The translations under genes were made by a program, and so were the position numbers. Shown here piece after piece: positions 49,606 to 61,881 of a stretch of 64,000 nt of DNA (positions are counted from its first letter, which is position 1; each line of letters starts with the position of its first letter). The notes under the pieces are model-generated. The model was not told the origin of the DNA. It was given only the letters and a program-made list of their open reading frames with translations, and ran no database searches. Location: contig NC_071329.1 in assembly GCF_010183535.1 (NCBI RefSeq), forward strand, positions 558,001 through 622,000, read 5' to 3'. The stretch comes from Caenorhabditis remanei (lineage: Eukaryota; Nematoda; Chromadorea; Rhabditida; Rhabditidae).

Positions 49606-50753
49606 TTACTGATTCTGGCAGTCCCGCACGAAAAAGATCACTGCGTTATGCTTGCAATTGACTGTCGCCATTTTTCCAGTGTCCTTTTGCCTGATATCAT
49701 AACTCTTCTCCCAATCGAACAAGCCTAAAATATCGTGGCTGAAAAAAATTGAGTTCTTAAGGTATCAAATAGCGGAAACCCTACTTTGTGCCGAGTTCTT
49801 CCTCCGTTGGCCATCGATACTTATCCCATTTCACACCATTCAAGTTTTTTGTGATGTTTTTAAAAGGGTGAGCGCCATGTTTCAAATGGACAATAAGTGT
49901 TTTCAGATTTGGATATTTGGCATCAATCATCCAATCTTTAATCAGTTGAGACACTGCCTGCTCACAAGTTGAGGCCATGTCAAGAATCAAACGGTTCCCT
50001 TTGAAATGTTCCAATAGATCTTCAGTCAGTGAACTGTTGTTGACCACATTGCAGCTTACTGATGGAACTCTCATTAACTTGGAGTCTGCACCTAGTGTGC
50101 CGTTAAATTGGCCTGCGATGCTCACCCGTTCTAGGTTTGAATGAGAAGTGAGAATACTTTCTAGCATGGATTTGTTCATATTCGAGAATGCGAAACGGAT
50201 GTCTCTGACCTTGGAATCAATGAGGGACGGGCAGAATCCACGGTAAAAATCAATTTCGAATTTAATCAGTGGTAAATTGGGCCACAGAGAGTTTACATGA
50301 GCTTGAAGTGCCGGTAAAACTTTTCCTTGGCGTGGATTGATGTATTTAAGACTGTAGGACATCTTGCGAAGCCGCCAGCTTAATATGTCACCCCATTCTC
50401 TGAAATAACTAGTTATACAATGACAAAATTCCTCAATGGGAGACTCACCTGCATTGTATCGATTTTCCTCCTATATTTATTTTTATTTCTTCTCCATAGA
50501 AAACATTAGGTTCGACACGATGCATGCTTATCATCGAATGAACGCTCTCCCAATCATGTTTATCGTAGATTTCTACTTCCAATACATTCTCCCGACAGAC
50601 ATATATCACTTTTTTTGGCGTTCGAGTTCGGTTCTCAATCGATTTTAGTGTTCTCGCAGAGCACATACTCAGACGGAATATATCGCAGTAGTTTAAGTTG
50701 CTGAGTATTTTACGGCGGACAACACAAGGAAATTTGAGAAATGGGAGCGGCAT
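49606..50753 (-). CDS. F-box protein with FBA_2-type domain (gene D, 3 exons)
   Basis: Exons (minus strand): 50753-50449, 50399-49785, 49738-49606; 350 codons plus TAA. The N-terminal F-box (residues about 3-45) has FLKFPCVVRRKILSNLNYCD and IFRLSMCSART. The FBA_2-like region (about 215-285) contains LTEDLLEHFKGNRLILDM and YPNLKTLIVHL. Members of this nematode family (fbxb type) are thought to be substrate adaptors of SCF ubiquitin ligases, and are fast-evolving and often clustered. The C-terminus YDIRQKDTGKMATVNC is conserved in gene E. Gene D is an inverted paralogue of gene E with identical intron positions and the same exon 1 and exon 2 lengths (305 and 615 bases). The start fits because the F-box begins immediately. 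No damage seen. Confidence 0.87.
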
Positions 50754-50794
50754 TTTGAGAGGAAAGGAGCTATCTCAAAGAATGTTTAGAAGGT

Positions 50795-50900
50795 AGAATA
50801 GGGGGGGGGGGGGGGGGTTGGGGTGGAGAAGAGGGTCCGTACATTATTCAAATTCACCCGTCTCAATAGAGCGCGCTTGCATCAATGGGTTTTGGCAAGG
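50795..50900. repeat. Poly-G tract and flank duplicated (inverted) at 56045-56155
   Basis: A run of about 18 Gs near 50801-50818 is followed by GGGGTGGAGAAGAGGGTCCG, then TCAAATTCACCCGTCTCAAT and GCGCGCTTGCATCAATGGG. The same sequences appear inverted upstream of gene E (poly-C near 56142). The paralogous block therefore includes the upstream flank of both F-box genes. Confidence 0.85.
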
Positions 50901-51141
50901 AATTGTTAGAAGGACATTGTTTGAGAGGTTAAGCAAATTATTTGATTTGGGAAGGTTCTGGGAATCCAGGGAAGACTGCCAAATTTAAATTTTTCAAAGA
51001 AAACGAATCTTCTGGGAATCAGGACACCCAGACAGGCGTTGATCTCACAACAATATAATTGAACGTGTTATTCTTTATTTCAGGATTCAGGAGACAGCGA
51101 TCAATGGACCATAACTCATAGTCAGAAAAAAGTAATTAGTC

Positions 51142-53224
51142 TCAAGTCCATGACCGATTCAACTGCTTAAAATACTCTTCTGTCTCCAACCTTGAATCCG
51201 ACCTTGGCTTCACAAAACCAACTTCTGGAGTTCTCTTGGCTAACAACCATTTTATCAATCGAATTGTGGCACACCCATTGAAAAGTTTCTTACGCCAGGA
51301 AGGAACGTTAAGCAGGATTAATGGAACGCATGAGATGGGGTTTCTGAAAATTTTGTGTGTTTGTTGCTCACTTGTATCTCCGGATGTCTTACACTGTAGT
51401 TGTTAACTCCATCAAATAGAAAAATGGAACAGCGAGACTCCCAAGAAGCTCAGGGGTTTGGACAGCCAATATGATGGCTTGAAAGGATATGCATATTGTG
51501 GCGAAGGAGAAGACAGTCCTGGCGAACTGAAAATAGAAAGGAAGTGACAGACACACAGACAGATTAACTGACGCTCAAGCTTCGAGCATTCTCCTTTGCC
51601 TGGAATCTAGCTTGAAGGGAGTATTTAGTGCAGGAAAATATGTGACGGGAGTCCATGATTTTATGAACGCGGACATTCCAGTACCAGATGTAGGTGTAGC
51701 CCTGAAACAGAATGAGATATCTTAATTTGCTTCGAAATCATATAAGTTCTTTACCGCAAATGTCAAAGCCATCACCAGCACAATCAAAATAAGCCACGCC
51801 TCCACTGGAATCATCACAGTACACGAAAGCAATGAAATCAGTGCCCCAATTATTTGTTGAGCCACCAGGAGTATTCTATGAATTTGCGGACGAGTTTTCG
51901 TCTCATAATCACTGCAACTTCTAATTGTTTTTTAGAATGTATAATACTTTTGGAACTTACTTCAACAAATAAGTTGCAAAACTCCGTTCTACAGTCAAAA
52001 CCACTAGACTTAATATAGCGCACACGATATAATGGAAGATAAGAAACATGCCGATGATCAATAATGGGCAGTCCCAAAATGAGGTAATAACGGCCATTCG
52101 GAAAGTGTCTTTGGTGTAGAGATCAGCAAATGTTCTGGAAGGGTCTGGAAATATGTGGGATGTTTTGGGGAACTGTTTGGCCACTACCAGTCCGGGATAA
52201 AGTGCAAAAACGCAAAAATTTTCAAATATCAAACTTGTCATGGACTGGACCGAAATAAGAATTTTTCTCGATCCGGAACGAGGTTCAAAATTAAAAAAAA
52301 AATTATGAACTAAAGTTTGAGCGAACTTTTCGAATTTTTTCCCGAAAAAGTTGAATTTTTGGCTAAACTTCAGAATTCATTGAAAAGCTAGTTACTCATC
52401 AAGAAATTGGGTTTTTTAATGTAAAATGTTTTAAAAATTCAAAGAAATTTGGTAAAAAAAGGTACATTTTCTTGAAGCCGAGAGCACAATTTTAGCCCGG
52501 TAAGGCCAGGCCGAAATTTGACAAATTTGTCAAAAATTACACTTTAGTCCGGCCCATAATGTTAGTTCTGAAATTGTTACCTGCCGGCTCAGATGAAAAA
52601 TCTGATTAATATATTTTAAAATACCTTATTTCCCTAACTGACATGCTATAACCTAAAATATATGTATATCAAATTGTAGATCTCGATTTCTAATATACCA
52701 AAATGTAGATCTACGTTTTTGACTTTCTACGAGCCGAAATAATTTTAGTTTATCAAGATTTTGTTGGTCCGTATATTCTTTTTACAACCGCGCTCTACCG
52801 AAACCGAAGAAAATTGTGTGCAAAATTGATAGACGCAGAGAAAATACAATTTTTCAAGGGTACTTCGGTGGAGCACAATTGTAAGAGTTATGCGGAGCTA
52901 GTAGACCATTTCAACGGTTTTCATGATCTTACCATTTCCCGGTACGATCATCCATCCTTTTTGATATGGCATCACCAACAGTTTGCCGACCAACAATTCA
53001 AACCACTGCATCAAAAAACTACACAAACAAATGTTCATGTTCTGATGGAAGACTCTTGTCCTATGAATCACCAAACAACCCTTTACAGTCATAATTCCAG
53101 CGATCACATATAAAATCAACTCAAAAATCAGTAAGAAACAAGAAAAGAAGTTGAAATCACTTTGATAGTTCAATAGGAATATTGGGAAGAAATAGATAGA
53201 AGAGTTGGCTATCCGAAAGTTCAT
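51142..53224 (-). CDS. Sre-family 7TM chemoreceptor (gene B, 6 exons)
   Basis: Exons (minus strand): 53224-52933, 52144-51961, 51911-51755, 51701-51573, 51526-51393, 51343-51142; 365 codons plus TGA. It follows gene A throughout: NSSIYFFPIFLLNYQ, RVFHQNMNICLCSFLMQWFE and PYQKGW in exon 1; VERSFATYLLNDYETK across exons 2-3; IWYWNVRVHKIMDS in exon 4; a tail ending QLNRSWT. AATAAA lies at about 51078-51073, about 65 bases past the stop. Five introns share position and phase with gene A, so the two arose by duplication, with F-box gene D now between them. Intron 1 holds a family-2 hairpin. The predicted role is a sensory-neuron membrane receptor; the ligand is unknown. The start gives a NxS/T-bearing extracellular N-terminus typical of the family. 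Confidence 0.88.
52782..52905. repeat. Short hairpin element, family 2, copy 3
   Basis: TTACAACCGCGCTCTACCGA pairs with CGGTGGAGCACAATTGTAA. The interior contains AAGAAAATTGTGTGC and TTTTTCAAGGGT, as in copy 1 at 3088. It lies in intron 1 of sre gene B, about 25-30 bases from the exon 1 donor. Confidence 0.75.
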
Positions 53225-53769
53225 TTTTTCCTTTGAAGAATGAAGAAAACAGTGATTTTTGTGTTCAATGAGAAGAATATCCGTTTCAGCTGTTTCTAGG
53301 GAACGGGTAGACCCGAGAAAAACAAAAATAATGAATAATTAGTAGAATTTCAGATTATTCAGAATGCTATTAGTATTTTTCAGCAGGTGGTTGTTGTGTG
53401 AGATGAAGGAAGTCGCGAGTTGTGTGGGCAATGTCTGTCTGGGTGTCAGGGATGTCCGGACGTCCTGATTACCTGAAGTTCAGTTTGTGCACTATCTGAT
53501 TCTACAATCAGATGGTGCCAAGGGTGAAATATCATTATCCGAAAATATAACTCTTCTCATATAGAAATACAACATATGTTTTTTCGGAATTCACTTTATA
53601 AATGCCAAAAAATTGTCAAGTTCAGGTCAAACCACTCCACAACCCCTTCATTCGGTCGCAGTCGCTACTCAATTAAATTCCATTCTAGTGAAAATGCACA
53701 CTATGACAGGGAGAGATAACAAGGAACAAAGATGATAAGAAAAATTATGCATGGCTTCATTAGATGACA

Positions 53770-53989
53770 TTAAAGGAGGTGAGAACGCAAAAAAATTGTG
53801 ATCGAAATTGTGATTGAGAAGCACCCACATTTATCACAGCCCCGAGTGGGCAGCTGCGTTCTCGGCCGTGTAGCTCAGCCGGTTGCGGTTTTGTACCCAT
53901 GCGCGTTCGGTCATGTGTTCGGGTCCCACAGAGCAATCACTTACCGAATTTTGAGCCAACATTTTTTTTGGGTTCTCACCTCCTTTAAC
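53770..53989. mobile_element. Small TIR element with tRNA-like interior
   Basis: The ends TAAAGGAGGTGAGAAC and GTTCTCACCTCCTTTA are inverted, with ACAT on both outer sides as a possible short target duplication. The interior contains TAGCTCAGCCGG, which fits the pol III box A, and GTTCGGGTCCC, near a box B, about 50 bases apart. The predicted cloverleaf stems do not close, so it is not a functional tRNA. Confidence 0.5.
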
Positions 53990-54027
53990 ATCAAAAAACA
54001 TTGTTGGGAAAAAAATCAAAGAAACAC

Positions 54028-55873
54028 GTTGAGGCCCATGCTACCTATGCAAACGCGCTCTAAAAAAGACATGGTCCGCAATACGTGGCGGTGAACATTA
54101 GAATCTATTTTCCTACAGAAAATTTTAGGATACGTGAAAATATTTTCATTTCCACGGTGATTTTTTCGCTACATTAAATTTGGGTTTTTCTTCCATATTT
54201 TTGCTTCTCGCTAGGCCACGACCCCGTGAGGCGAATGCGCTCCGCCGGACAACGCAGTGTAATTTTCTCTGCCATAATCTTTTATCAGCTATATAAAAAA
54301 TTAAAATCAAAATTTTCAGAAAACCCTTCCATAGGAAATTTTTATTTAGATCTAGTTTTTGTAGAAAAAAATTCTAGTCGTTTTGATGCCTCCTTCATAT
54401 AGAAAACTGGATTATGCTGAAGACACAATCGTCAGTGTTAATTTCTCTTCCACAAACTTTGATGAGGTTTTAAAAAAAAAGAATCCATAAATTGAAAAAA
54501 ACCTTCCATAGGAAATTTTTATTTAGATCTAGTTTCTGTAGAAAAAAATTCTAGTCATTTTGATAACTCCTTCATATAGAAAACGAGATTCTTCTGAAAT
54601 TAAAACCCGATGGCCTAGTTTTTGAAATGACCTAGATTTGAGGCAGCGCACGAAGAAGCTCAGCTTTTACGTGTAATTTAACTAGGGAAAGAAATGGAGT
54701 TATGGGTCAAGACATATATCACAAGAACGGAAATTTTCCACTGATTTCAAATCTGTAGTCCAGTTTTTCAGAACGATTCTGTCAAAAAAGTTATTCAGGT
54801 TTTTGTGAGATCTCAGTAATAAAAATGGAAAATTCAGGAAAATCGTCCATAAAGCTAATTCAGAGGGGTTGAAATGAACTATAGTATGTTTCAAACGACT
54901 GGGTGCATTTTCAGCCGTTTTATGAAGAATTATGGAGATTTTTTATGTTGTTTTCACAAAAACTGTTCTTGTGTGAGACTGTACAAATAGGGAAAGAACG
55001 ATCTATCAGGAAGAAACGGATCTGGAATAAGCGAATCGAGAAGAAGCGACTTGGGAAGTGACGAATCGAGAAGAACGCTTGTTTGAAGATTTCAGTGTCG
55101 GAAATGAGAAAACTGTCATTTGAAAGTGTATTATGTAATTATTGTCACTTTTAATGGAGAACTTCACTCGATGTACCGTCGTGCCGTTCGCGAAGCGAAT
55201 TTTCATAAAATGAGCTCAATAATATGAAAACACAGCGTTTATAAGCTAAACAACTAAACTGAACTGAAAATTATTTACTTTTCTTTTCTTTCAAACACTG
55301 GAACATGCGAAAAAGCGTTCTTCGCGATTCGTCACTTCCCAATTTGCTTCTTCCCGATCCGTTACTTCCCGGTTCACCACTTTGCACGAATTGTACTGTC
55401 TCTCTTGTGTAATTGTAAATGTTTTAGAGTTTACAACATTTAATTTATCAGATTATCTTCTAGATGTCTTGTAAACGTTAGAAACGAGGTGAATTGATCA
55501 TAGAATTGCACTTTTTACGCTTCTTATCACCGAAGAACAGATGAATACAGTTGCAATCTCAAATTTTAGATGTTTTCCAGTTGAAACGTTCTGTTTTGAT
55601 AACATAAATTCGTTTTTAGAACGATTTTTGACTTATCTACCATTTTTTTGTTTCCAAACGTACACTTTTCATACAACTTTGTCTGCACTTCCACTGCAAT
55701 TATTTAACCTCATTTTTCTGTGCCGCGGGGTTGCATCCTTAGCCCCGCCTATTTTTCCGCGCGTCATGAGGCGAAAATTTGTCAACGGGAAATGTAGCGA
55801 AAAAATCACCGTGATTTCCACGTAGTTTCTCGTTAGAGCGTGTTTGCATAGGTAGCCTGGGCCTCAACGTGAG
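54028..55873. mobile_element. Inverted-repeat element, about 1.85 kb
   Basis: The left end CACGTTGAGGCCCATGCTAC (then TATGCAAACGCGCTCTA) is matched in inverse at 55835-55873. A second matching block, TCACCGTGATTTCCACGT near 55806 and its inverse near 54150, extends the arms. A further inverted pair containing GGGAAGTGACGAATCG lies inside, near 55050 and 55330. Confidence 0.6.
54318..54592. repeat. Direct duplication of a ~95-base segment
   Basis: Two copies, 54318-54410 and about 54498-54592, share CCTTCCATAGGAAATTTTTA, AGATCTAGTTT and CTCCTTCATATAGAAAAC. They lie within the larger inverted-repeat element. Confidence 0.75.
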
Positions 55874-56192
55874 AAATAAAAGATAAAATGATTGAAAATG
55901 AAAAAGTAAAAAATTTGAATGAATCAAATATGATGTTGAAAAATGCAAAGTATTTATCATGGAATTTCATAGATTTTCAAGTGTTTTAAAAATGGTTTTA
56001 CTGTTTTTTTGTTTTTTTTTCGTGGCCTGCCGAGCCGTGCAAACAATTTCTTGCCAAAACCCTCTGATGCAAGCGCGCCCTATTGAGACGGGTGGATTTG
56101 AATAGTGTACGGACCTTCTTCTCCACCCCACTCACCCCCCCCCCCCGTCTTAATAGTTTCAAACGTTCCTAGAGCTAGCTCTTCCTCTCAAA

Positions 56193-57355
56193 ATGTCCTT
56201 ACCATTTCTCAAATTTCCTTGTCTTGTTCGCCGTGAAATACTCAGCAACTTAAACTACTGCGATATATTCCGTCTAAGCGTGTGCTCTGTGAGAACACGA
56301 AAATCGATTGAAAACATAACTCGAACGCCAAAAAAAGTGAGATATATCTGTCGAGACAATGAATTGGAAATAGGAATCTACGATAAACTTGATTGTGAGA
56401 ATTTTAATTCGGTAATAAGTATGCGTCGTGTCAAACCTTTTATTTTATATGAAGAAAAAATGAAAATAAATATTGGAGGAAAATCGATACAATGCGGGTG
56501 AGTTCCCCATTTAGGAAATTTTTCATTGTATAACTATTGTTATTTCAGAGAATGGGATGATTCATACATCTGTCATCATTATAAGTTGTCCTACAGTCTT
56601 AAATACATCAATTCACGTCAAGGAAAAGTTTTACCAGCGCTTCAAGCTCATATCAACTCTCTGTGGCCCAATTTACCACTGATTCAATTTGAAATTCGTT
56701 TTTTCCGCGGATTCTGCCCCTCCCTCATTCATTCCAAGATCAAGGACATCATTTTTGATTTTGACGATATGAACACATCCATGCTAGAAAGTATTCTTAC
56801 TTCTCATTCAAACATAGAAAGTGTGTGCATATCAAATGAACTTCACGGGAAACTACGTGCACACTCGAAGTTAATGAGAGTCCTATCAGTACGCTGTGAC
56901 GTAGGCAACCAGAGTTCATTGACTGAAAATCTGTTGGAAAATTTCAAAGGGAACCGTTTGATTCTTGACATGGCCTCAACTTGTGAGCAGGCAGTGTCTC
57001 AACTGATTAAAGATTGGATGATTGACGCTAAATATCCTAATCTAAAAACACTTATTGTTCGTTTGGCAAATAACGCTCACTCTTTTGGAGACATCACAAA
57101 AGACTTGGATAGAGTGAAATGGGATGAATATAGACGGCCAACAAAGAAAGAATTCGACACAAGGTAGGGTTTCCCCTATTTGATAACTTAACGCAAGTTT
57201 GTTTCAGCAACGTAATTTTTAAAACAAGACATTGGGACTGGTGCAATTGGGATTTGAGTTACGACATCAGGCAAAAGGACACTGGAAAAATGGCGACAGT
57301 CAATTGCCAGTATAAGGCAGTAATCTTTTTTGTGTGGGACTGCCAGAACCAGTAA
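56193..57355 (+). CDS. F-box protein with FBA_2-type domain (gene E, 3 exons)
   Basis: Exons: 56193-56497, 56549-57163, 57208-57355; 355 codons plus TAA. F-box at the N-terminus (FLKFPCLVRREILSNLNYCD, residues about 4-23) and an FBA_2-like region near 218-290 (LTENLLENFKGNRLILDMAS, YPNLKTLIVRL). The C-terminal exon keeps YDIRQKDTGKMATVNC but has a five-residue longer start than gene D (RHWDWCNWDLS). AATAAA occurs near 57457. Its likely role is SCF substrate adaptor; no target can be inferred. It is the inverted paralogue of gene D, with open frames and intact splice sites in both, so both look functional. Substitutions are concentrated in the middle of exons 1 and 2, in line with the fast divergence known for this family. 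Confidence 0.87.
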
Positions 57356-58674
57356 ACCCAAACATTTTTTTGTTTTCACAATTTCAAAATATAATTTTAT
57401 TTAAAACCAATTAAATTTATTCTTTATCAGGCCTTTAATTGTATCCCTTTCTTTCAAATAAAGCACCGCTATCATTACAATCATTTGACATTATTAATAT
57501 TGCTGAGAAATGAAATAAAACAAGAATATGATCATGTTATCTTTCACAACACTTTTTTTTTAATCAACAGAGCCTAAAGATGATACACTTTTATTCAGCA
57601 GACTTTTCATTTAAAAACTGCTTCTAAATATTCTGAAGAGAATGCAGTGCAAGTGTGCTTCTTGGATTTGATGTCCTACTTTGTTACAGCGTTTTAATTG
57701 TTTTAGTTCTAAGTTATCACAGTTTTCTCCAGTTTTATTTTGTCACAGTTCCAATTTTTCGCGTTCTAAAATCGAGTAGCCTCTTGAACACATAGTGCAA
57801 AACAGGTGATATGATTTAATGAGAGCATACTTTCCCTAAAAATATAAACACGACCTTGTTGTTTTTGCATTGGTCGATTTTCAGCATGTTGTCCAATTTT
57901 CAGTTACTTAGTCAAGACGGTTACAGAGATTTCATATTCTTAGAATTTTAGTCTACCTCTTGTGTTACTTGTCAATTTTTTCTCAGAACTTATAACAATT
58001 ATTCGCAAAAAGAGTAAGAAAACTCAATTGGCTGGAACGAAGTGTTATATAGAAACGAATTCGGAGAAATGTCATATGAATGTAATTGCAAAATAACAAG
58101 ATAACTATCAAATAAAAGAAAACTGTAGAGGCAGCATTCGTGCAGATTATTTTTTTATTAGTGTGACTGAATGACTAAGTATAAACAATAGGAGTATAAG
58201 AAATTAGGTAGAAGCCAGAAAGAACATGCGTACAGTATCTAGGTGTTAAATTGCAGCTTTCAGGCCTGATACCTCGTTTTAGCCTAATTTTCGGACATGG
58301 CTTCAAGATACATATTTATTTCTTTTCCCTAAAATTTTGAGTCGAATCATATAAAAAATTTGAATTTTTTGAATACCAGTGTTCTCCTTTATCAGTGTCC
58401 GGACGTGAGTAGCCCCATAAGACATTTCTGTGAATTTGTACGGTATGCTGATTCCGAGGTAAAGCCCATTTCAAACTTGATGTCTGAAACTTTAGAGGCA
58501 TTTGAGATAGTGCTCTCTATTCATTCAACTATACAACAAAGACAATGGCAGATCATCCTTTTTCTGCAAACCTTTACCTTGTTAGCTACTTTTTTTTATC
58601 GAGGCTTCAGACTTCCAAGTTATTGTAATTCGAAACAGCTATGCCATCCTCAAGACTAACAAGAAAACCTCAGG

Positions 58675-58942
58675 AGGTCGCAAGTTTAGAATCGTTCCAA
58701 ACTGCTACCAGGTATTAAGGACAACCTGATTAGGAAGATTCCAAATTTTTTGTTTTGTGCTCGTCACGTGCCGCTGAGAAAAACTGTCTTCGAGGGTTTT
58801 GGAAGCCATTCTCAGGGTTTTACAGGGCTTAACCACAGGGGTGAAACTTTGAGACGATTTTTCTCAGCAGCTTGGGATCTGTTTAATGAAGCTATCCTTA
58901 ATGCCCGATAGCAATTTGGAACAATTCTAAATTTGCGACCCC
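58675..58942. repeat. Inverted repeat, about 270 bases
   Basis: The arms start GGTCGCAAGTTTAGAATCGT and end in the near-inverse AATTCTAAATTTGCGACC. Inner sections TATTAAGGACAACC and GCTATCCTTAATGC also pair partly, and TGAGAAAAACTGTCTTCGAG opposes TTTGAGACGATTTTTCTCA. Confidence 0.6.
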
Positions 58943-59682
58943 TTGTTCCCTTGTAAAAGATATCCGTTTCTTAATTTATTTATTTCATCGAAAGTTTCCC
59001 AACTGATCTCTGTCAAATCTTCAAACTCAAAATCAAAACTCAAGTCTAGTCAACCCGAAAAAATGCCAAACTTCCCCTATCCAAATGACAGGGTAATTCC
59101 CATGTTATTATGCTTTCTTTTCACAAAATAACATCCTCGTCTGACAAATTCTTTGGTTTCCTAGGCTTTGGTTGTCTGCCCCATCATTATGCATGGCTGG
59201 CTATGATGTTTCAGCCCCTTTACCTCTTCTTTTTCAGAAACTGTAGTTTGCCGCTTATCAGATTACCAATAAATTCACCTGATCCCCCAATTCAATAAGA
59301 ACACCTGTTCTCTTCTTTTTCCCACCACTAGGATCAAAGTTTGCTAATAGTAAGAAAACTTAGAAGTTCACAAATCAAACCAATTCTTCTTAATGAAATC
59401 TTGTTAAACTGGTCATTGAGGTCCAGGAACATATGTTTATGTTGATGGTGGTCACTCTAGGCTATTACGTAGTCTAAACATAGAATAATTAATCTTTGAG
59501 GTTTCAGAGAGCTATTTTTTCAGATTATTTGAAAATTTCAATTTCTGTGATTAGTCTGTCAGAGAGTTTTTACAATTTTGGATTTTTTGCCGTTATTTCA
59601 GTTATGATAAGCTTCATGAGATCTTATTGCTAGATAGTGGAACTTAGCAATGATTAAATTTATTCAAAACACTAAGTTAGCA

Positions 59683-59888
59683 TAAAAACTGTATTTTAAC
59701 GGCACCTGTATTATAACGGCACCTTCCACATGCTTAAATTTCACCACTAGTATTCTCCTGGACATGTCCGTGGTTCTGATTGAATTCAGCGTAGCATTCA
59801 CAATAGCAAACAAAAGAGTCTCAAAAACCACCAAAACTTCTCTGGAAGGCATTTGAAAAACGGCATGCCATTATAATACAGTTTTTAC
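59683..59888. repeat. Inverted repeat, about 205 bases
   Basis: AAAAACTGTATTTTAACGGC at the left is mirrored by ATAATACAGTTTTT at the right. TTATAACGGCACC also recurs directly within the left arm. Confidence 0.55.
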
Positions 59889-60904
59889 GGTTTGTAACAA
59901 TTTCTTGACGGTCTGACGAACTTTTAAAGTTAGAAAAATTAACTTATATGCACTGACCCAAAATTCCCCAGACTCCACTACTTTATAACCAGGAAACCAA
60001 AGCTTTATTCACTACCACCCACTTACTTATATAATTAAACTATGTATGTCTATTTTGGTCTCAATTACCTTAACTAGTAAAACCACTTCCGCATTGCCAC
60101 TCCGAGTTCAAAAATATCAATTCCATTTCTCTTGATCTTTTCCTCTTCCATGACGCGTTTTTTCCAATACTACTTTTACCTACACTCTCCTTCTCTCCAA
60201 AATAAAAACATAAATAAACTAGATTTGAATTTTAGGGAGAGGGGGGCTAACACAATTACCTACGTCCCCATTCAAATCAATCCATCAAAAAGTCATATGA
60301 TTTTGAAGGAAATCTTTCGTAAAGTTTCCTTCTGACTTTCATTTTGTAAGTTTAAGATAATAAATTGTGTTTAACAGATAAATGCTACTTCATTTCAACC
60401 TACACACCCTTTTATTATAAAGACTGCATGTTCTTTGCTCTAAGGCTGCTTGCTGTCAACAATCTTATGTAAATAGTGGTAAAACTTTTGAGAATTCCAG
60501 ATATTTAGTTTTCTAAAAGCTCAGCCCAGCTCAGTTTTCCAGAAGCCTAGTAACTTCACTAATACAACGTAACACCAAATTTAGCAGAAATAGTAGAGCA
60601 GGTGAAATTAACACAATTCAAAATTCAAAGTCAACAATTCGGTCGTTCATTTATTATTCTTCACAAGTTACGAGGGAACAGGACTTTGCTCATTGAACAT
60701 TTCTCTACTGGTTTTTTGAATGTTAAAAAACCAGTCAGTTGATTTTTTATGCTAAGTTTCACCAAGGATGAGTTATCTGTCTGATTTTGAAAGCAAGATA
60801 TTTGATACTTTTGATCTTCTTATGTACGATTATGTATTTGGAATGAATTCATGTAGTAAATTTGAAATTTTAGCAGTCTGCAAACAGTAACCAATTTTTT
60901 TTAA

Positions 60905-61150
60905 CTAACAAAGGTCATGGAGCCAGTTTGGAGTTATGGGACGTGGCCTATATCATTGGAAAGCTAAGAAAACGCTGATTCCAAATATATATTCACTTTT
61001 TGCGCTCGAGGCTTGGTATCCAAGAAAAACAAGGTCAAAGTTTGGAAAAGTACAAAATTATAATATTTATTCAGAATAGCGTTTTCTCAGCTTTCCAAAG
61101 ATATAGGTGACGTCCCATAACTCCAAACTGATTCCATAATCTTCCCTAGT
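60905..61150. repeat. Inverted repeat with CCCATAACTCC arms
   Basis: The arms contain TTTGGAGTTATGGGACGTGG and the inverse GACGTCCCATAACTCCAAAC, with AAAGCTAAGAAAACGC and GCGTTTTCTCAGCTTT further in. A related pair lies at 63470-63730 in sre gene C intron 2. Confidence 0.7.
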
Positions 61151-61881
61151 AAAAAAGCAACAGTAATTATGATTAGTTACTGTCCACTTCAAACACTATG
61201 TTTCCTTGAAAACCACATAATTTGTATGTTTTATTGTGTAAAAACGTCCAAGGCTAACATCTCATGGATCAAACCTGAATTTCACTTTTTCAGGTTTATT
61301 TTTCTCAGTGACGTGATTTGTATTTATTTTTACCAAAATTCTTTACCTTAACTATTTTCTGGAGACAGAATCATGTCTTGACTTTCGATTGTGAATTCGT
61401 AAAGGCCTGTCAGAGTTAGTCATAGATTAATGTTCCTATTTTTTTGAATTTGGAGCGGACGGTTGTCACAAACTTCTTGAGGTATTGACAGTTCATAACT
61501 TTTATGAAAACCTTTGTCCCAATCCATATGAAACTCGCTTGTCACTAAGCTATTCACAGTAATCTTTTTTTTCAAAACCCAGTGTAATTGACCGGGTTCT
61601 CAAACTTTATGTCTTCATTTTCCCCAAACTCGACGTGACAAACTCTGGACGATTGTCACAAATGGCAGTACATAACTTTTCTGAAAACTTTTGTATCAAT
61701 CCTCATACTTATTGAAATCTTGTTTTTCCCGTTTGATCTCTGCATTACTAATTTCTAGAACATGTACTTTGTGCACCCATAATTGTGTTACATTAGCTAT
61801 ATGTACTCTCTGCATTTTTTGTTCTTTTCTTCTATACATATGTTCGAAATCCCAAATTTTCAGAACCCATCCACTAATGTT

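Larger units (their letters stand above)
53225..56192. other. Intergenic region between sre B and F-box gene E
   Basis: No gene is supported. It is largely composed of two inverted-repeat elements (53770-53989 and 54028-55873) and the upstream part of the F-box E duplication (from about 56040). Confidence 0.6.
57356..61881. other. Gene-poor region upstream of sre gene C
   Basis: 4.5 kb without a credible exon. It holds inverted repeats at 58675-58942, 59683-59888 and 60905-61150. The open frame at 58360-58659 lacks splice context. Confidence 0.55.

Noticed and set aside
53860..53935. Possible functional tRNA
   Set aside because: Box A is good, but the D and acceptor stems do not pair, so it is only a tRNA-like relic.
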